A model generated the notes under the pieces. That model searched no databases. It saw only the letters and a program-made list of their open reading frames with translations, and had not been told where the DNA came from. Below, in pieces: positions 53,259-62,001 of a stretch of 64,000 bases of DNA. Source of the DNA: Marinimicrobium agarilyticum DSM 16975 (GTDB lineage Bacteria; Pseudomonadota; Gammaproteobacteria; Pseudomonadales; Cellvibrionaceae); the NCBI RefSeq assembly GCF_000423345.1, contig NZ_KE384008.1, forward strand, positions 376,857 through 440,856, in the 5' to 3' direction. The position numbers and the translations under genes were made by a program. The number at the start of each line of letters is the position of its first letter. The stretch's first letter is position 1.

Positions 53259-56200
53259 ATGCCTACTAATATTTCGTTTTCCAAAACACTGATATTGGTC
53301 GCGATGATGTCACTTGGGGTCGCGTCCTGCGGTGGAGGGGGTGGTTCGGCCGAAGCGCCACAGGAAGAAACCCTTTCAGACGACACGCAGTTTGTCTACG
53401 TCGAGCGTGACCTGGTGGGAGCCCAGGCTGTCTCCGGTGAGGCCGGGGAGGGTTCCCTGGCGGCCCAGTTTAGCAATGCAACGGCGACGGCCGGTCGCTC
53501 GCCGGTGGACTTGCGCTCCCCCTATGAGTTCAATCCTGGGGCTCGCCTGGTCAACCGTTCCGGGCTGAGCGTGGATGCCATGGATCAGGATGTATTGGCG
53601 GATTACTTTGGAACATCGGCCTATGATGTGAAAGACCTCAGTGTCTCTGCCGACGGCGAGCGTGTTGTCTTTGCGGCTCACGGGCCCGCGGACAGCCTGA
53701 CGGATTACACTTGGAATATTTACGAATACGATTTTGAAACGGAAGAAGTCCGGCGGATTATCGGTTCGGACGCACTCGCGAATGCGGGTCAGGATACCAG
53801 CCCCACATACACGGAAGAGGGGACCATCATTTTCTCCACCGATCGGGCCGCCGGAAATCCAGACAAGCCAGTACCGACGATTCCCGATACCCCTTACGGC
53901 GAGGACTGCTACAAAGTCGGTCCCGACGAGCGTCCTTCCCTTCTGCATTCCATGACGCTGGATGGGGAAAGCATCGTTCAGCTCACGTTCGGCAACAACC
54001 ATGACGTCAAAACGGTCACCTTGGGTGACGGTCGAGTCGCCTTTATCCGTTGGTCCCGTCGCTATGAGCTGGTTTCAGAGTGCTCGGACCAGCCCGATGA
54101 ACGCCTCGATGTTGCGTCGGCGAATTCGCTTGGCAGTGCCTCTCTCCTGGAGTCTGTGCCTCCTCCTTCGGGCTTGAGCCGTCCCGATCAATGGCCTCAG
54201 CAGGCAATGTGCCAGTACACGATCAACACCCCTCTGGGGGCGGCCATTGCCAGCAACCACTATTCTCTGCTGCGTATTGACGCGGACGGTGACACGCTCG
54301 AGCAACTGTACAAAACCGTCAGTCTGGAGCGTTCCGATGAAGTTTTTATGGTGCCTGATCAACTGGTTCAGTCGGAGAGTGGCCAGCTTCTCACCGTAAT
54401 CAAGCACCAGTACAACCAGTTCCACGGAGGTGACATTCTTGAACTGCAGGCGCCCGAAGCCGCCAGCGCCGATACGCTCTTTGGTGGCTTTTCGCCACGT
54501 TCACTGATTTCCTCTGGAGTCGATCTCTACCCGAATCAACGCTCTCAGGGTGGGTGGTACAGCGCCGTGGCACCGTATCGGGATGGTACCGGGCGGCTGC
54601 TGGTCAGTTGGTCCCAGTGTGCGGTGGAAGAAGGCGGCGTCAATGAATTTTGTCGTGACGGGCTCGCCAGTGGTGATGTCGAGAGCCGCTATGGCATCTG
54701 GGTGTTCGACCCGCAAACCGATACCCGTTTGCCGATTGTTCGAGCGAACAAGGGGCGTGTCTATACTGAGTTGGCAATGAATCAGGCCCAGCGAGGCGAG
54801 CCGTTGCCCTACGTCGCCTATCAGGCGGAGTTGCCCAACGAGCCCGAGCCCCAGCAACTGATTTGTAGCGATCCCGGTGTGGACCCAGAAGAGCCCGAGG
54901 AGCCCAGAGAGCCTGAGCCCACGAATCCCGGTGACCCAGATCCGAAAGATCCGACGGATCCTTCGAACCCGACTGATCCAACGGACCCTACAGAGCCGAC
55001 GGATCCTTCGAACCCGACTGATCCAACGGACCCTACAGAGCCGACGGACCCTTCGAATCCGACCGACCCAACGGACCCTACAAATCCGACGGATCCCACA
55101 GATCCGACCGATCCAACGGATCCAACGGATCCAGGAGAGCCGACTGACCCAGAGAATCGCGCCCCCACCGCCAACGCCGGTGCGGATCAGCAGGCGCAAG
55201 CGGGACAGATCATTACGCTGGACGGCACCGACAGTAGCGACCCCGATGGCGACGCGCTGACTTACCGCTGGACCGTGACTCAGCCGGCGGGTGCCGATGA
55301 CGCTCTATCCAGCCAATCAGTAGTCATGCCGACCCTCACGGTTTCCGAGGGCATGTCCTACCGCGTGCAACTGGTCGTGAACGATGGCGAACTGGACAGT
55401 GCACCGGACACGGTGACCATCACTCCCGGAAACGTCGCACCAGTGGCGAATGCTGGCCCGGACCAGCGCGTGGTCCCCGGAAATGATGTGACTCTGGATG
55501 GCTCCGCCAGCACCGACGCCGATGGCGATGCGCTCACCTACCAGTGGGAATGGGTTTCCAGGCCCGAGTTGAGCGAGGCCAGTCTGTCTGCCGCGGGCGA
55601 TGTGATGCCCACCTTTGTGGCCGATGAGCCGGGCGTTTATACGCTCGCGCTCAGAGTCCATGACGGTGCCAGCACGAGCGAAGCGGACGCAGTCACCATC
55701 AATAGCGAAAACACCCCACCGGTGGCGCAAGCCGGCCCGGATCAGTCCGTGCATATCGGTGACACCGTCATTGTGGATGGTGCGCAAAGCACGGATGCGG
55801 ATGGCGATGTGCTCACCTATCACTGGAGCCTCTCAAGCCGGCCGGAGGGCAGCGAGGCGGCACTCACCGGTGCCACCGACGTGCAGGCGAACATCGATAT
55901 CGATGTGCCGGGCACCTATGTGGCGCAACTGGTGGTGAACGATGGCTACGAAAACAGCGCCCCGGATACCGTCGTCCTGGATACGGTCAACGTCCGCCCG
56001 GTTGCCGACGCCGGCGAGGCCCAGACGGTGGAGACGGGTGATCTGGTGATGCTCGATGGTTCTTCGAGTTATGATCCCGACGGCGATCCGCTCAGCTTCC
56101 AGTGGAGCATGACCAGCAAGCCGGAGGGCAGTGGCATTGTCCTGTCCGGGGGGGGCACCGCCTATCCCGATTTTACCCCGGATCAGGCCGGTCTCTACGT

Positions 56201-57557
56201 GGCTCAACTGGTGGTTAACGACGGTGTGCTGGACAGCAAACAAAGCCAGGTAACTGTTCGGGCCGAGCAGGGCGTCTGTGTGCCCGAGGATGAGCCGGCG
56301 ATTTCGCAGATCAGTGCCACACCCTCGGAGCTGTGGGCCCCCAACCACGAAATGGTTGAGGTGGCTGTATCCGCCGAGGCGGCGGACAGCTGCACCCAGG
56401 TAACCAGCTGCCGTATTACGTCCGTGACCGCCAATGAGCCGATCAATGGCGTGGGTGATGGCAACACTGCTCCGGACTGGCGCCTGACCAGTGACCTGAC
56501 TGTCGATTTGCGAGCGGAACGCTCGGGTACGGGCGTGGACCGGGTGTACACACTGGGCGTTCAGTGTGACAACTCGATTGGTGCTTCCGAAATGGCGACG
56601 GTCGATGTGGTCGTGCCGCACGACCAGTCCGCCAAAGTGCCGGCAGCCGACGCGGGTACCGATCAGACCGTAGAAGCGGGCGAGTGGGTCTACCTGGACG
56701 GTTCAGCCAGCGCCAGTCCCGACGGCTACCCGCTGGATTATCAGTGGGCCCTGGTCAGCAAGCCCGCGGGCAGTGAGGCGACTCTCTCGGCGGCCGATAC
56801 TGCTTTCCCGGAGTTCCAGGCGGACCTGGCGGGTGCCTATACCGCCGAGCTGGTGGTTAACGATGGCACTTATAACAGTGAGCCGGATAGTGTGCGCGTG
56901 AATGCAACGCCCGTGGCCTGTGAAATCGTGGACGAGAACCGCCGGACGCTACCGGTCACGCTGCGGGACTTCCGGGATTCCCATCCGGATTTCGAATACC
57001 GGATTGAGGAGGAAACCGGCATCGTGGAGGACACTCTGGGCTCGGACGGCCTGCCGGTCTACGCGCATGGCGACCGGGGCAGTGAAACCACCAACGGCCC
57101 GGATGCCTTCAACCAGTGGTATCGCGATGTGTCTGAGGTGAACAAGACGTTGCCCAAAGTACTGGAAATTACCCGTCAGTCCGGCTCCACCATCTGGGAA
57201 TACCAGAATGATCGTTTCTTCCCGGTGGACGGAGAAGGCTGGGGCAATGAAGGGCGTGAGCGCAACTTCCACTTTACCCTGGAAGCGCACCTGGAGTTCG
57301 ATTACGAGGGGGGAGAAGTGTTCACCTTCCGCGGTGATGACGATCTTTGGGTCTTTATCAACGGCAAACTGGCCATTGATATCGGCGGGGTCCACGGCGT
57401 GATTGAGCGCAGTGTGAACCTGGATGAGGTGGCTGATTACCTCGGTATCGAAACCGGCAATACCTACAGTTTCGATCTGTTCTTTGCCGAGCGCCACACC
57501 TCCGAGTCGAACTTCATGTTCCAGACCAACATCAATCTGGAGTGTGTGTCGCCCTGA
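53259..57557 (+). CDS. Giant surface lipoprotein: beta-propeller-like region, PKD repeats and C-terminal fibro-slime domain
   Basis: 1432 residues. The start MPTNISFSKTLILVAMMSLG follows GAGGG and gives a lipobox (GVASC, Cys24). Residues about 110-540 contain beta-propeller-like blades (LSVSADGERVVFAAHG, SPTYTEEGTIIFSTDR). A linker of repeated D/E/N-P-T triplets covers about 560-630. Four PKD-type domains follow (each opening like APVANAGPDQ and holding DxDGDALTYQW). Then come a cysteine-paired domain with LWAPNHEMVEV (about 1005-1120), a fifth PKD domain, and from about 1220 a fibro-slime domain ending FDLFFAERHTSESNFMFQTN. Fibro-slime proteins are known as surface or cellulose-adhesion proteins in Fibrobacter. 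It is probably displayed outside and linked to the upstream machine. Confidence 0.9.
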   Translation: MPTNISFSKTLILVAMMSLGVASCGGGGGSAEAPQEETLSDDTQFVYVERDLVGAQAVSGEAGEGSLAAQFSNATATAGRSPVDLRSPYEFNPGARLVNRSGLSVDAMDQDVLADYFGTSAYDVKDLSVSADGERVVFAAHGPADSLTDYTWNIYEYDFETEEVRRIIGSDALANAGQDTSPTYTEEGTIIFSTDRAAGNPDKPVPTIPDTPYGEDCYKVGPDERPSLLHSMTLDGESIVQLTFGNNHDVKTVTLGDGRVAFIRWSRRYELVSECSDQPDERLDVASANSLGSASLLESVPPPSGLSRPDQWPQQAMCQYTINTPLGAAIASNHYSLLRIDADGDTLEQLYKTVSLERSDEVFMVPDQLVQSESGQLLTVIKHQYNQFHGGDILELQAPEAASADTLFGGFSPRSLISSGVDLYPNQRSQGGWYSAVAPYRDGTGRLLVSWSQCAVEEGGVNEFCRDGLASGDVESRYGIWVFDPQTDTRLPIVRANKGRVYTELAMNQAQRGEPLPYVAYQAELPNEPEPQQLICSDPGVDPEEPEEPREPEPTNPGDPDPKDPTDPSNPTDPTDPTEPTDPSNPTDPTDPTEPTDPSNPTDPTDPTNPTDPTDPTDPTDPTDPGEPTDPENRAPTANAGADQQAQAGQIITLDGTDSSDPDGDALTYRWTVTQPAGADDALSSQSVVMPTLTVSEGMSYRVQLVVNDGELDSAPDTVTITPGNVAPVANAGPDQRVVPGNDVTLDGSASTDADGDALTYQWEWVSRPELSEASLSAAGDVMPTFVADEPGVYTLALRVHDGASTSEADAVTINSENTPPVAQAGPDQSVHIGDTVIVDGAQSTDADGDVLTYHWSLSSRPEGSEAALTGATDVQANIDIDVPGTYVAQLVVNDGYENSAPDTVVLDTVNVRPVADAGEAQTVETGDLVMLDGSSSYDPDGDPLSFQWSMTSKPEGSGIVLSGGGTAYPDFTPDQAGLYVAQLVVNDGVLDSKQSQVTVRAEQGVCVPEDEPAISQISATPSELWAPNHEMVEVAVSAEAADSCTQVTSCRITSVTANEPINGVGDGNTAPDWRLTSDLTVDLRAERSGTGVDRVYTLGVQCDNSIGASEMATVDVVVPHDQSAKVPAADAGTDQTVEAGEWVYLDGSASASPDGYPLDYQWALVSKPAGSEATLSAADTAFPEFQADLAGAYTAELVVNDGTYNSEPDSVRVNATPVACEIVDENRRTLPVTLRDFRDSHPDFEYRIEEETGIVEDTLGSDGLPVYAHGDRGSETTNGPDAFNQWYRDVSEVNKTLPKVLEITRQSGSTIWEYQNDRFFPVDGEGWGNEGRERNFHFTLEAHLEFDYEGGEVFTFRGDDDLWVFINGKLAIDIGGVHGVIERSVNLDEVADYLGIETGNTYSFDLFFAERHTSESNFMFQTNINLECVSP
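54957..55091 (+). repeat. 45-bp coding tandem repeat in the fibro-slime gene
   Basis: Three nearly identical 45-bp units start at 54957, 55002 and 55047, each encoding DPSNPTDPTDPTEPT or a close variant. Shorter 9-bp (DPT) units continue to about 55137. All units are multiples of three, so slippage would change the length of the surface linker without breaking the frame. Confidence 0.9.
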
Positions 57558-57576
57558 CGCGCTCTCCGCTTGAGTA

Positions 57577-57606
57577 AAGTGGGGCCGAAAGGCCCCGCTA
57601 TGTTTT
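57577..57606 (+). terminator. Rho-independent terminator after the fibro-slime gene
   Basis: Stem AGTGGGGCC-GAAA-GGCCCCGCT (57577-57598, one G-T pair) followed by ATGTTTT, 19 bases after the stop. It is a strong GC-rich hairpin with a modest T-tract. Confidence 0.85.
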
Positions 57607-57858
57607 CAGTTCCAGCACCAAGCCCTCCTTTTCAACCCTGTCTTTGCGCCTCTCGCGCTGACGACTCTCTCTTTTCTTCCTTCTGCGTTGGACTCTACTC
57701 TTCCAGTGGGGTGACGGCGGATTCCATGCCCAAGCCGGGGCAACGTCTGTATAATGGCTTCCAGACATATAAATCACCGCTCTTTTATTGTAAATCAATG
57801 GGTTAGGGCGGATTGTTAAAGCCACTTATATGGCCAGGCTCAACCGAAGGAAGCCCTT
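57607..57858 (+). promoter_or_regulatory. Promoter region of the SMP-30-type lipoprotein gene
   Basis: No gene is seen. A perfect -10 hexamer TATAAT lies at 57751-57756; a good -35 box is not present 16-18 bases upstream, so an activator may be needed. The leader after it is A/T-rich, and GAAGGAAG near 57846-57853 is the ribosome-binding site for the gene at 57859. Confidence 0.5.
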
Positions 57859-58884
57859 ATGATCTTCAAAAACATACCACTCGCGGGTACGGCGTCATTG
57901 CTGGCATTGGTCAGTTTCGTTGGCTGTGACACCCGGTCGCCAGAACAAGCTGGCCAGGCCCCCTCAAGTGTCACGGCCTCAGCGGCGACGACCGACGAAA
58001 AGGGCGCGTGGCAGTGCCCCGCTTCGCCAGGGACTGCGCCCTCCGGTCAGTTGACCGCTGAGCGTATCCCCGGCTCGGCCAGCAAGCGGGAGCAGGCTGG
58101 CCTGTACGAGGGGCCGGTCTGGATCGACGGGGCTCTGTACTTTTCCGATTTCACCTTTGAAGAAGGTTTTCCTTCACGGGTTCAGAGGCTGACTGCCGAA
58201 GGCACACTGGAAACCGCCATCGAAGACAGTGGCAGCAACGGTCTGGCCGTGGACTCGGAAGGGTTCCTGATGGCGGCCACCCACGACGCCAAAGCGATTT
58301 CTCGCTACGAATTGTCTACCGGGGAGCGGGAACTTATCTGGAACGAGTTCGAGGGAAACCCGTTCAACTCGCCCAATGATCTTACGTTGACGGAGGACGG
58401 AGTGATTTACTTTACCGACCCGGCCTTCCAGCGGGCGGCGGCGCCGGGCGGACAACCACAGACACGCGTCTACCGTATTGCCGAGTCGGGCATCTCGGTG
58501 GTCGAGGCCGATATCCGTAACCCCAATGGTATCTCGCTCTCTCCGGATGAAAAGACCTTGTACGTCGCTGGCGGTGGCGAGAATGGCGTGCTCAGGGCGT
58601 ATTCCCTGACGGCGTCCGGGACGGTAGAAAGCCATCGGGATCTGGCCAAAATCGAGATCCCCGATGGAATGGCGATCGACTGTCTGGGTAATATCTACGT
58701 CACTGAGCACGCTCTGCAGAGGGTTCGCGTATTTACCCCCGAGGGCGAGGAAATCGCCCAGATCCAGGTCGACGCCAACATCACCAACGCCGCCTTCGGT
58801 GGTCCGGAGCGAAAAACGCTTTACCTGACCGGAGCCGGCACACTGTGGCAAATTTCCCTGGAAGTGGCAGGTTTTCCTTACTGA
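57859..58884 (+). CDS. SMP-30/gluconolactonase family lipoprotein
   Basis: 341 residues. The lipobox SFVGC places the lipidated cysteine at residue 23. Asp24 at +2 is the classical inner-membrane retention signal in E. coli, so the protein may stay on the periplasmic face of the inner membrane. The six-bladed SMP-30 propeller is recognised by YEGPVWIDGALYFSDFTFEE, GSNGLAVDSEGFLMAATHD, FNSPNDLTLTEDGVIYFTDP and DGMAIDCLGNIYVTEHA, which carry the metal-binding Glu, Asn and Asp. Relatives hydrolyse sugar lactones or organophosphates; the natural substrate is unknown. The next gene starts three bases after the stop. Confidence 0.87.
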   Translation: MIFKNIPLAGTASLLALVSFVGCDTRSPEQAGQAPSSVTASAATTDEKGAWQCPASPGTAPSGQLTAERIPGSASKREQAGLYEGPVWIDGALYFSDFTFEEGFPSRVQRLTAEGTLETAIEDSGSNGLAVDSEGFLMAATHDAKAISRYELSTGERELIWNEFEGNPFNSPNDLTLTEDGVIYFTDPAFQRAAAPGGQPQTRVYRIAESGISVVEADIRNPNGISLSPDEKTLYVAGGGENGVLRAYSLTASGTVESHRDLAKIEIPDGMAIDCLGNIYVTEHALQRVRVFTPEGEEIAQIQVDANITNAAFGGPERKTLYLTGAGTLWQISLEVAGFPY

Positions 58885-58887
58885 TTT

Positions 58888-59388
58888 ATGACCATACTCA
58901 AACGCGTAAAGACCCCCTGTGTGGGCGTCTGTTCCACCGGCATTGGTGACAGCGTCTGCCGGGGCTGCAAGCGGTTCGCTCATGAGGTGATTGACTGGAA
59001 CGCCTACGATCAATCGCAGCGGGCCATTATTGTCGAGCGGTTGGCTGCCTTTTTGACCCAGGTGGTCAGTCTGCGCTTTGAAATCATTGACGAATCCGCG
59101 CTTTTCCAGCAAATGCGACACCAGCAAATCCGCTTCAATCCGGATCAGAACCCGTACTGCTGGGTGTTTGATCTGCTCAAAGCCGGGGCCAGCCAGATTC
59201 GCGAACCCGGTCATTTCGGATTGCGGGTTCGACCGGACTGGCAGGACACGCCACTGACGGAGCTGCGGGATCAGATAGATCGGGACTTTTACGAACTGTC
59301 CTGCGCCCATTACGAACGCTTTATCGAGCCGGGCCTCGCCCGGGATGCGATGCAAGAAGCGGCTCTGCAATCTGCACAAAAAACGTGA
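58888..59388 (+). CDS. DUF1289 domain protein
   Basis: 166 residues. The N-terminal DUF1289 module has the cysteine pattern TPCVGVCSTGIGDSVCRGCK, probably a metal or iron-sulfur site, followed by RFAHEVIDWNAYDQSQRAII. Most family members are only about 60-100 residues; here an extra 95-residue C-terminal part (FEIIDESALFQQMRHQQIRF, YELSCAHYERFIEPGLA) is present and not recognised. The gene is three bases after the SMP-30-type gene and 14 bases before miaE, so these genes probably share a transcript. Its function is unknown. Confidence 0.85.
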   Translation: MTILKRVKTPCVGVCSTGIGDSVCRGCKRFAHEVIDWNAYDQSQRAIIVERLAAFLTQVVSLRFEIIDESALFQQMRHQQIRFNPDQNPYCWVFDLLKAGASQIREPGHFGLRVRPDWQDTPLTELRDQIDRDFYELSCAHYERFIEPGLARDAMQEAALQSAQKT

Positions 59389-59402
59389 AGAAACGACCGT
59401 AA

Positions 59403-60014
59403 ATGACTGATATTAAAACAATACTAGAGTTTCTCCAGTGTGAGACCCCCGATGCGTGGGTTACTTGGGCGCTGGAGAATGAGCCGTTATTGTTGCTCGA
59501 CCACGCCAACTGCGAGAAGAAGGCAGCCTCGACCGCGCTGACGCTGATGTACCGCTATGTGGGCGACTACGAGATGATGCACAAGATGTCCCGGCTCGCG
59601 CGCGAGGAGCTCCGTCACTACGAGCAGGTCATGAGTTTGATGCAGCAACGCGGCATCGCCTATGGCCAGATTTCCCCCAGCCGCTACGCCTCGGAGTTAC
59701 GCCAACCGGTTCGCACCCATGAGCCCGGTCGCTATGTCGATACCCTGATCGTGGGCGCCATCATCGAAGCCCGCTCCTGTGAGCGCTTCGCCAAGCTGGC
59801 GCCCCACTTGGATGAAGAGCTCCAGGGGTTTTATCGGTCCCTGCTCAAATCCGAGGCTCGGCATTTTCAGGATTATCTGAAACTGGCGCAAAAAGCGGCT
59901 GGCAAAGAAGACATTCAACCGCGGGTGAACGAGTTCCTGGCCCTTGAAAAAACGCTGATTGAGTCACCGGACGATACCTTCCGCTTTCACAGTGGTGTTC
60001 CCCGAGCGGCTTGA
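59403..60014 (+). CDS. miaE: tRNA-(ms2io6A)-hydroxylase
   Basis: 203 residues. MiaE is a non-haem diiron monooxygenase that hydroxylates the isopentenyl group of 2-methylthio-N6-isopentenyladenosine at position 37 of tRNA. The diiron ligands are visible in LDHANCEKKAAS, AREELRHYEQVM, IEARSCERFAKLAP and SEARHFQDYLKLA, the repeated ExxH-type pattern of ferritin-like helices. Length and start are normal. It is followed after 12 bases by another tRNA modification gene, cmoM. Confidence 0.94.
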   Translation: MTDIKTILEFLQCETPDAWVTWALENEPLLLLDHANCEKKAASTALTLMYRYVGDYEMMHKMSRLAREELRHYEQVMSLMQQRGIAYGQISPSRYASELRQPVRTHEPGRYVDTLIVGAIIEARSCERFAKLAPHLDEELQGFYRSLLKSEARHFQDYLKLAQKAAGKEDIQPRVNEFLALEKTLIESPDDTFRFHSGVPRAA

Positions 60015-60026
60015 GAGGCCCAGCCC

Positions 60027-60839
60027 ATGCCCAAACAACCCGTGACGGGTGATCGCAATTTTGACGACCTGGCGGAGCGTTTCGCCCGTAACGTATACGG
60101 CGGGTTGAAGGGGCGCATCCGCCTGTCGGTGTTGCGGCGCGACTTCGGTCATCACCTCCCGATTCCCCCCTTCGTGCCGGACACCGGCAAACCGCCCCTG
60201 CGCATTCTGGATGCCGGTGGCGGCCAGGGCCAGTTCTCTCTGCCGCTGGCCCGGGCCGGGCACTCGATCACCTTATGCGATATTTCGGAGCAGATGCTCA
60301 AAGGCGCCCGCCTGGAGGCGGAGCAGCTCGGGGTCAGCGATCGGGTGACTCTGGTTCAGGCGCCGATCCAGGGACTCGCCGACGCTTTAGCCCGTGACAC
60401 AGAGCCGTTTGACCTGGTCATCTGTCACGCGGTGTTGGAGTGGGTACTGGATCCGCAGGCGATTCTGGCGCACCTGGTCAACTGGCTGGCACCGGGCGGG
60501 TATCTATCCTTGAGCTATTACAACCTGCACGGGGCGGTGTACAAAAATCTGCTGCGGACCAATTTCAAAAAAGTGGAGCAGGGGGATTACGGTGGCTTTC
60601 GGGGCAGCCTGTCACCCATCAACCCGCTGTACCCTGAAACGGTTGATGCCTGGCTGGCAGAGCTACCGCTCAGACGCCTGGCCTGCAGCGGCATTCGCGT
60701 GTTTCACGACTATATCCTCGACAAACAGCAACGCGAGCAGCACCCGGACAAAGTGGTTGAACTGGAGTTGCAGCTGTCGCAACAGGAACCGTATCGCTCG
60801 CTCGGGCGCTATATGCACGTGCTGTCACAACGCCATTAA
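60027..60839 (+). CDS. cmoM: tRNA 5-carboxymethoxyuridine methyltransferase
   Basis: 270 residues. CmoM (formerly SmtA) methylates the carboxymethoxy group of cmo5U34 in tRNA with S-adenosylmethionine. Motif I is ILDAGGGQGQFSLPLARAG near residue 55; DLVICHAVLEWVLDPQAIL and APGGYLSLSYYNLHG are family-specific. The C terminus keeps the CmoM pattern IRVFHDYILDKQQREQHPD and GRYMHVLSQ. It is read with miaE, so two wobble/anticodon-loop modifications share a transcript. Confidence 0.94.
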   Translation: MPKQPVTGDRNFDDLAERFARNVYGGLKGRIRLSVLRRDFGHHLPIPPFVPDTGKPPLRILDAGGGQGQFSLPLARAGHSITLCDISEQMLKGARLEAEQLGVSDRVTLVQAPIQGLADALARDTEPFDLVICHAVLEWVLDPQAILAHLVNWLAPGGYLSLSYYNLHGAVYKNLLRTNFKKVEQGDYGGFRGSLSPINPLYPETVDAWLAELPLRRLACSGIRVFHDYILDKQQREQHPDKVVELELQLSQQEPYRSLGRYMHVLSQRH

Positions 60840-60850
60840 GCGTTTCAGCT

Positions 60851-61327
60851 TCAGCCCAAGCGCTTTATCAGCAGCTCTTTGGCCTCGTTCACCTTGGCGG
60901 CCAGGAAGTCGTTGCCACCGCGGTCCGGGTGAAGTTTCTGCATCAATTTGCGGTGAGCCGAAACGATCTGCTCCCGTGTCACCGTCTGTTCGTCGCCTTT
61001 CAGACCCAGGGTATCCATGGCTTCCCGAACCGTCATGAGACCGGCGCTGGGTGGTTTGCCGGTAGCCTGTTGTTTTTGCTTCCACAACGGAAAGAACTGA
61101 AGCCCCAGGCCGATGGCCGTTTTGGCCAGAGGCAGCAGGGCGCCGATGATGGCAAAGATCCAGTGGGCGCGGCCTGTCGCGACCAGTAACAGCAGGCCGG
61201 CACCTGCGCCCCACAGGCCCAGTTTCCAGAGTAGCCGTTTGCGTTCGGCCGGGGGCAGACGTTTAATATGGCCCATGGCGGCCCAAAGGCCGATGATGAC
61301 CACCAGGGCAATTAACAGTCGAATCAT
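60851..61327 (-). CDS. Membrane-anchored J-domain protein
   Basis: 158 residues. Two N-terminal hydrophobic segments (IRLLIALVVIIGLWAAMG; GLWGAGAGLLLLVATG) and a third near residue 60 precede a C-terminal J domain of about 60 residues, with TREQIVSAHRKLMQKLHPDRGGND carrying the DnaK-activating HPD. The layout resembles Tim14/DjlA-type co-chaperones with the J domain in the cytoplasm. It would recruit DnaK to a membrane site; the client is unknown. It is convergent with cmoM (11 bases) and divergent from blc. Confidence 0.86.
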   Translation of the reverse strand: MIRLLIALVVIIGLWAAMGHIKRLPPAERKRLLWKLGLWGAGAGLLLLVATGRAHWIFAIIGALLPLAKTAIGLGLQFFPLWKQKQQATGKPPSAGLMTVREAMDTLGLKGDEQTVTREQIVSAHRKLMQKLHPDRGGNDFLAAKVNEAKELLIKRLG

Positions 61328-61417
61328 GAGAACACTCGTCCAGTCGCGCCGGCGCGACGTATGTTGAGCCGGTATTATAAAGACGATTGATTCAGGAAAA
61401 ACAGGGGAGTGATGGAT

Positions 61418-61954
61418 ATGAGGCGTTTATTGATGCTGGGTGCCGGATTGTTGCTGGCGCTCGGTCTGACAGCCTGCTCGGACACCGGCATCCCGGAGGG
61501 AATGGAGCCGGTGCGGGACTTTGAGTTGGAGAGGTATCTGGGGCAGTGGCATGAGATCGCGCGCCTCGATCACAAATTCGAACGCGGGCTGGAGCGGGTG
61601 ACCGCGACCTACTCACCGCGTGAGGATGGCGGCGTCCGGGTGATCAACCGGGGCTATAATCCGGAAGCCGGCGATTGGGAAGAGGCCGAGGGCCGCGCCT
61701 ACTTTATCGGTAGTGACAATGTCGGTCGGCTCAAAGTGTCGTTCTTTGGTCCATTTTTCGGCGGATACAACATCATTGAGTTGAGTGACGATTATGACTA
61801 CTCGATGGTGGCGGGGCCGGATCGGTCCTACCTATGGATTCTGGCCCGCGAGCCGGTGCTGGATGAAACGGTTCTGCACCGTCTTGTCGAACGTGCCGCC
61901 GCCCTGGGGTTCGATACCGACGCGCTGATTTACCCGGCCCCATCCGAGCGTTGA
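61418..61954 (+). CDS. blc: Outer-membrane lipocalin
   Basis: 178 residues. The lipoprotein signal ends in LGLTAC (Cys20, Ser at +2, outer-membrane sorting). The lipocalin fingerprint is YLGQWHEIARLDHKFERG, with RVINRGYNPEAGDWEEAEGR and the third conserved region YSMVAGPDRSYLWILAREP. Bacterial lipocalins bind fatty acids or lysophospholipids. Of three in-frame starts I chose ATG 61418 because AGGGGAG sits eight bases upstream; 61412 is too close to it. Confidence 0.92.
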   Translation: MRRLLMLGAGLLLALGLTACSDTGIPEGMEPVRDFELERYLGQWHEIARLDHKFERGLERVTATYSPREDGGVRVINRGYNPEAGDWEEAEGRAYFIGSDNVGRLKVSFFGPFFGGYNIIELSDDYDYSMVAGPDRSYLWILAREPVLDETVLHRLVERAAALGFDTDALIYPAPSER

Positions 61955-62001
61955 ATTCGTTATAATCCCGCTCTTTGTCGTCCGGCTGTAAGGGGATTTT
62001 T

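Noticed and set aside
52997-53386. A 129-codon minus-strand frame over the fibro-slime leader
   Set aside because: It has no family-like sequence, no ribosome-binding site, and overlaps the start of the lipoprotein gene.
54957-55137. Possible CRISPR-like direct repeats
   Set aside because: The repeats are contiguous, without spacers, in frame, and encode a Pro-rich linker.
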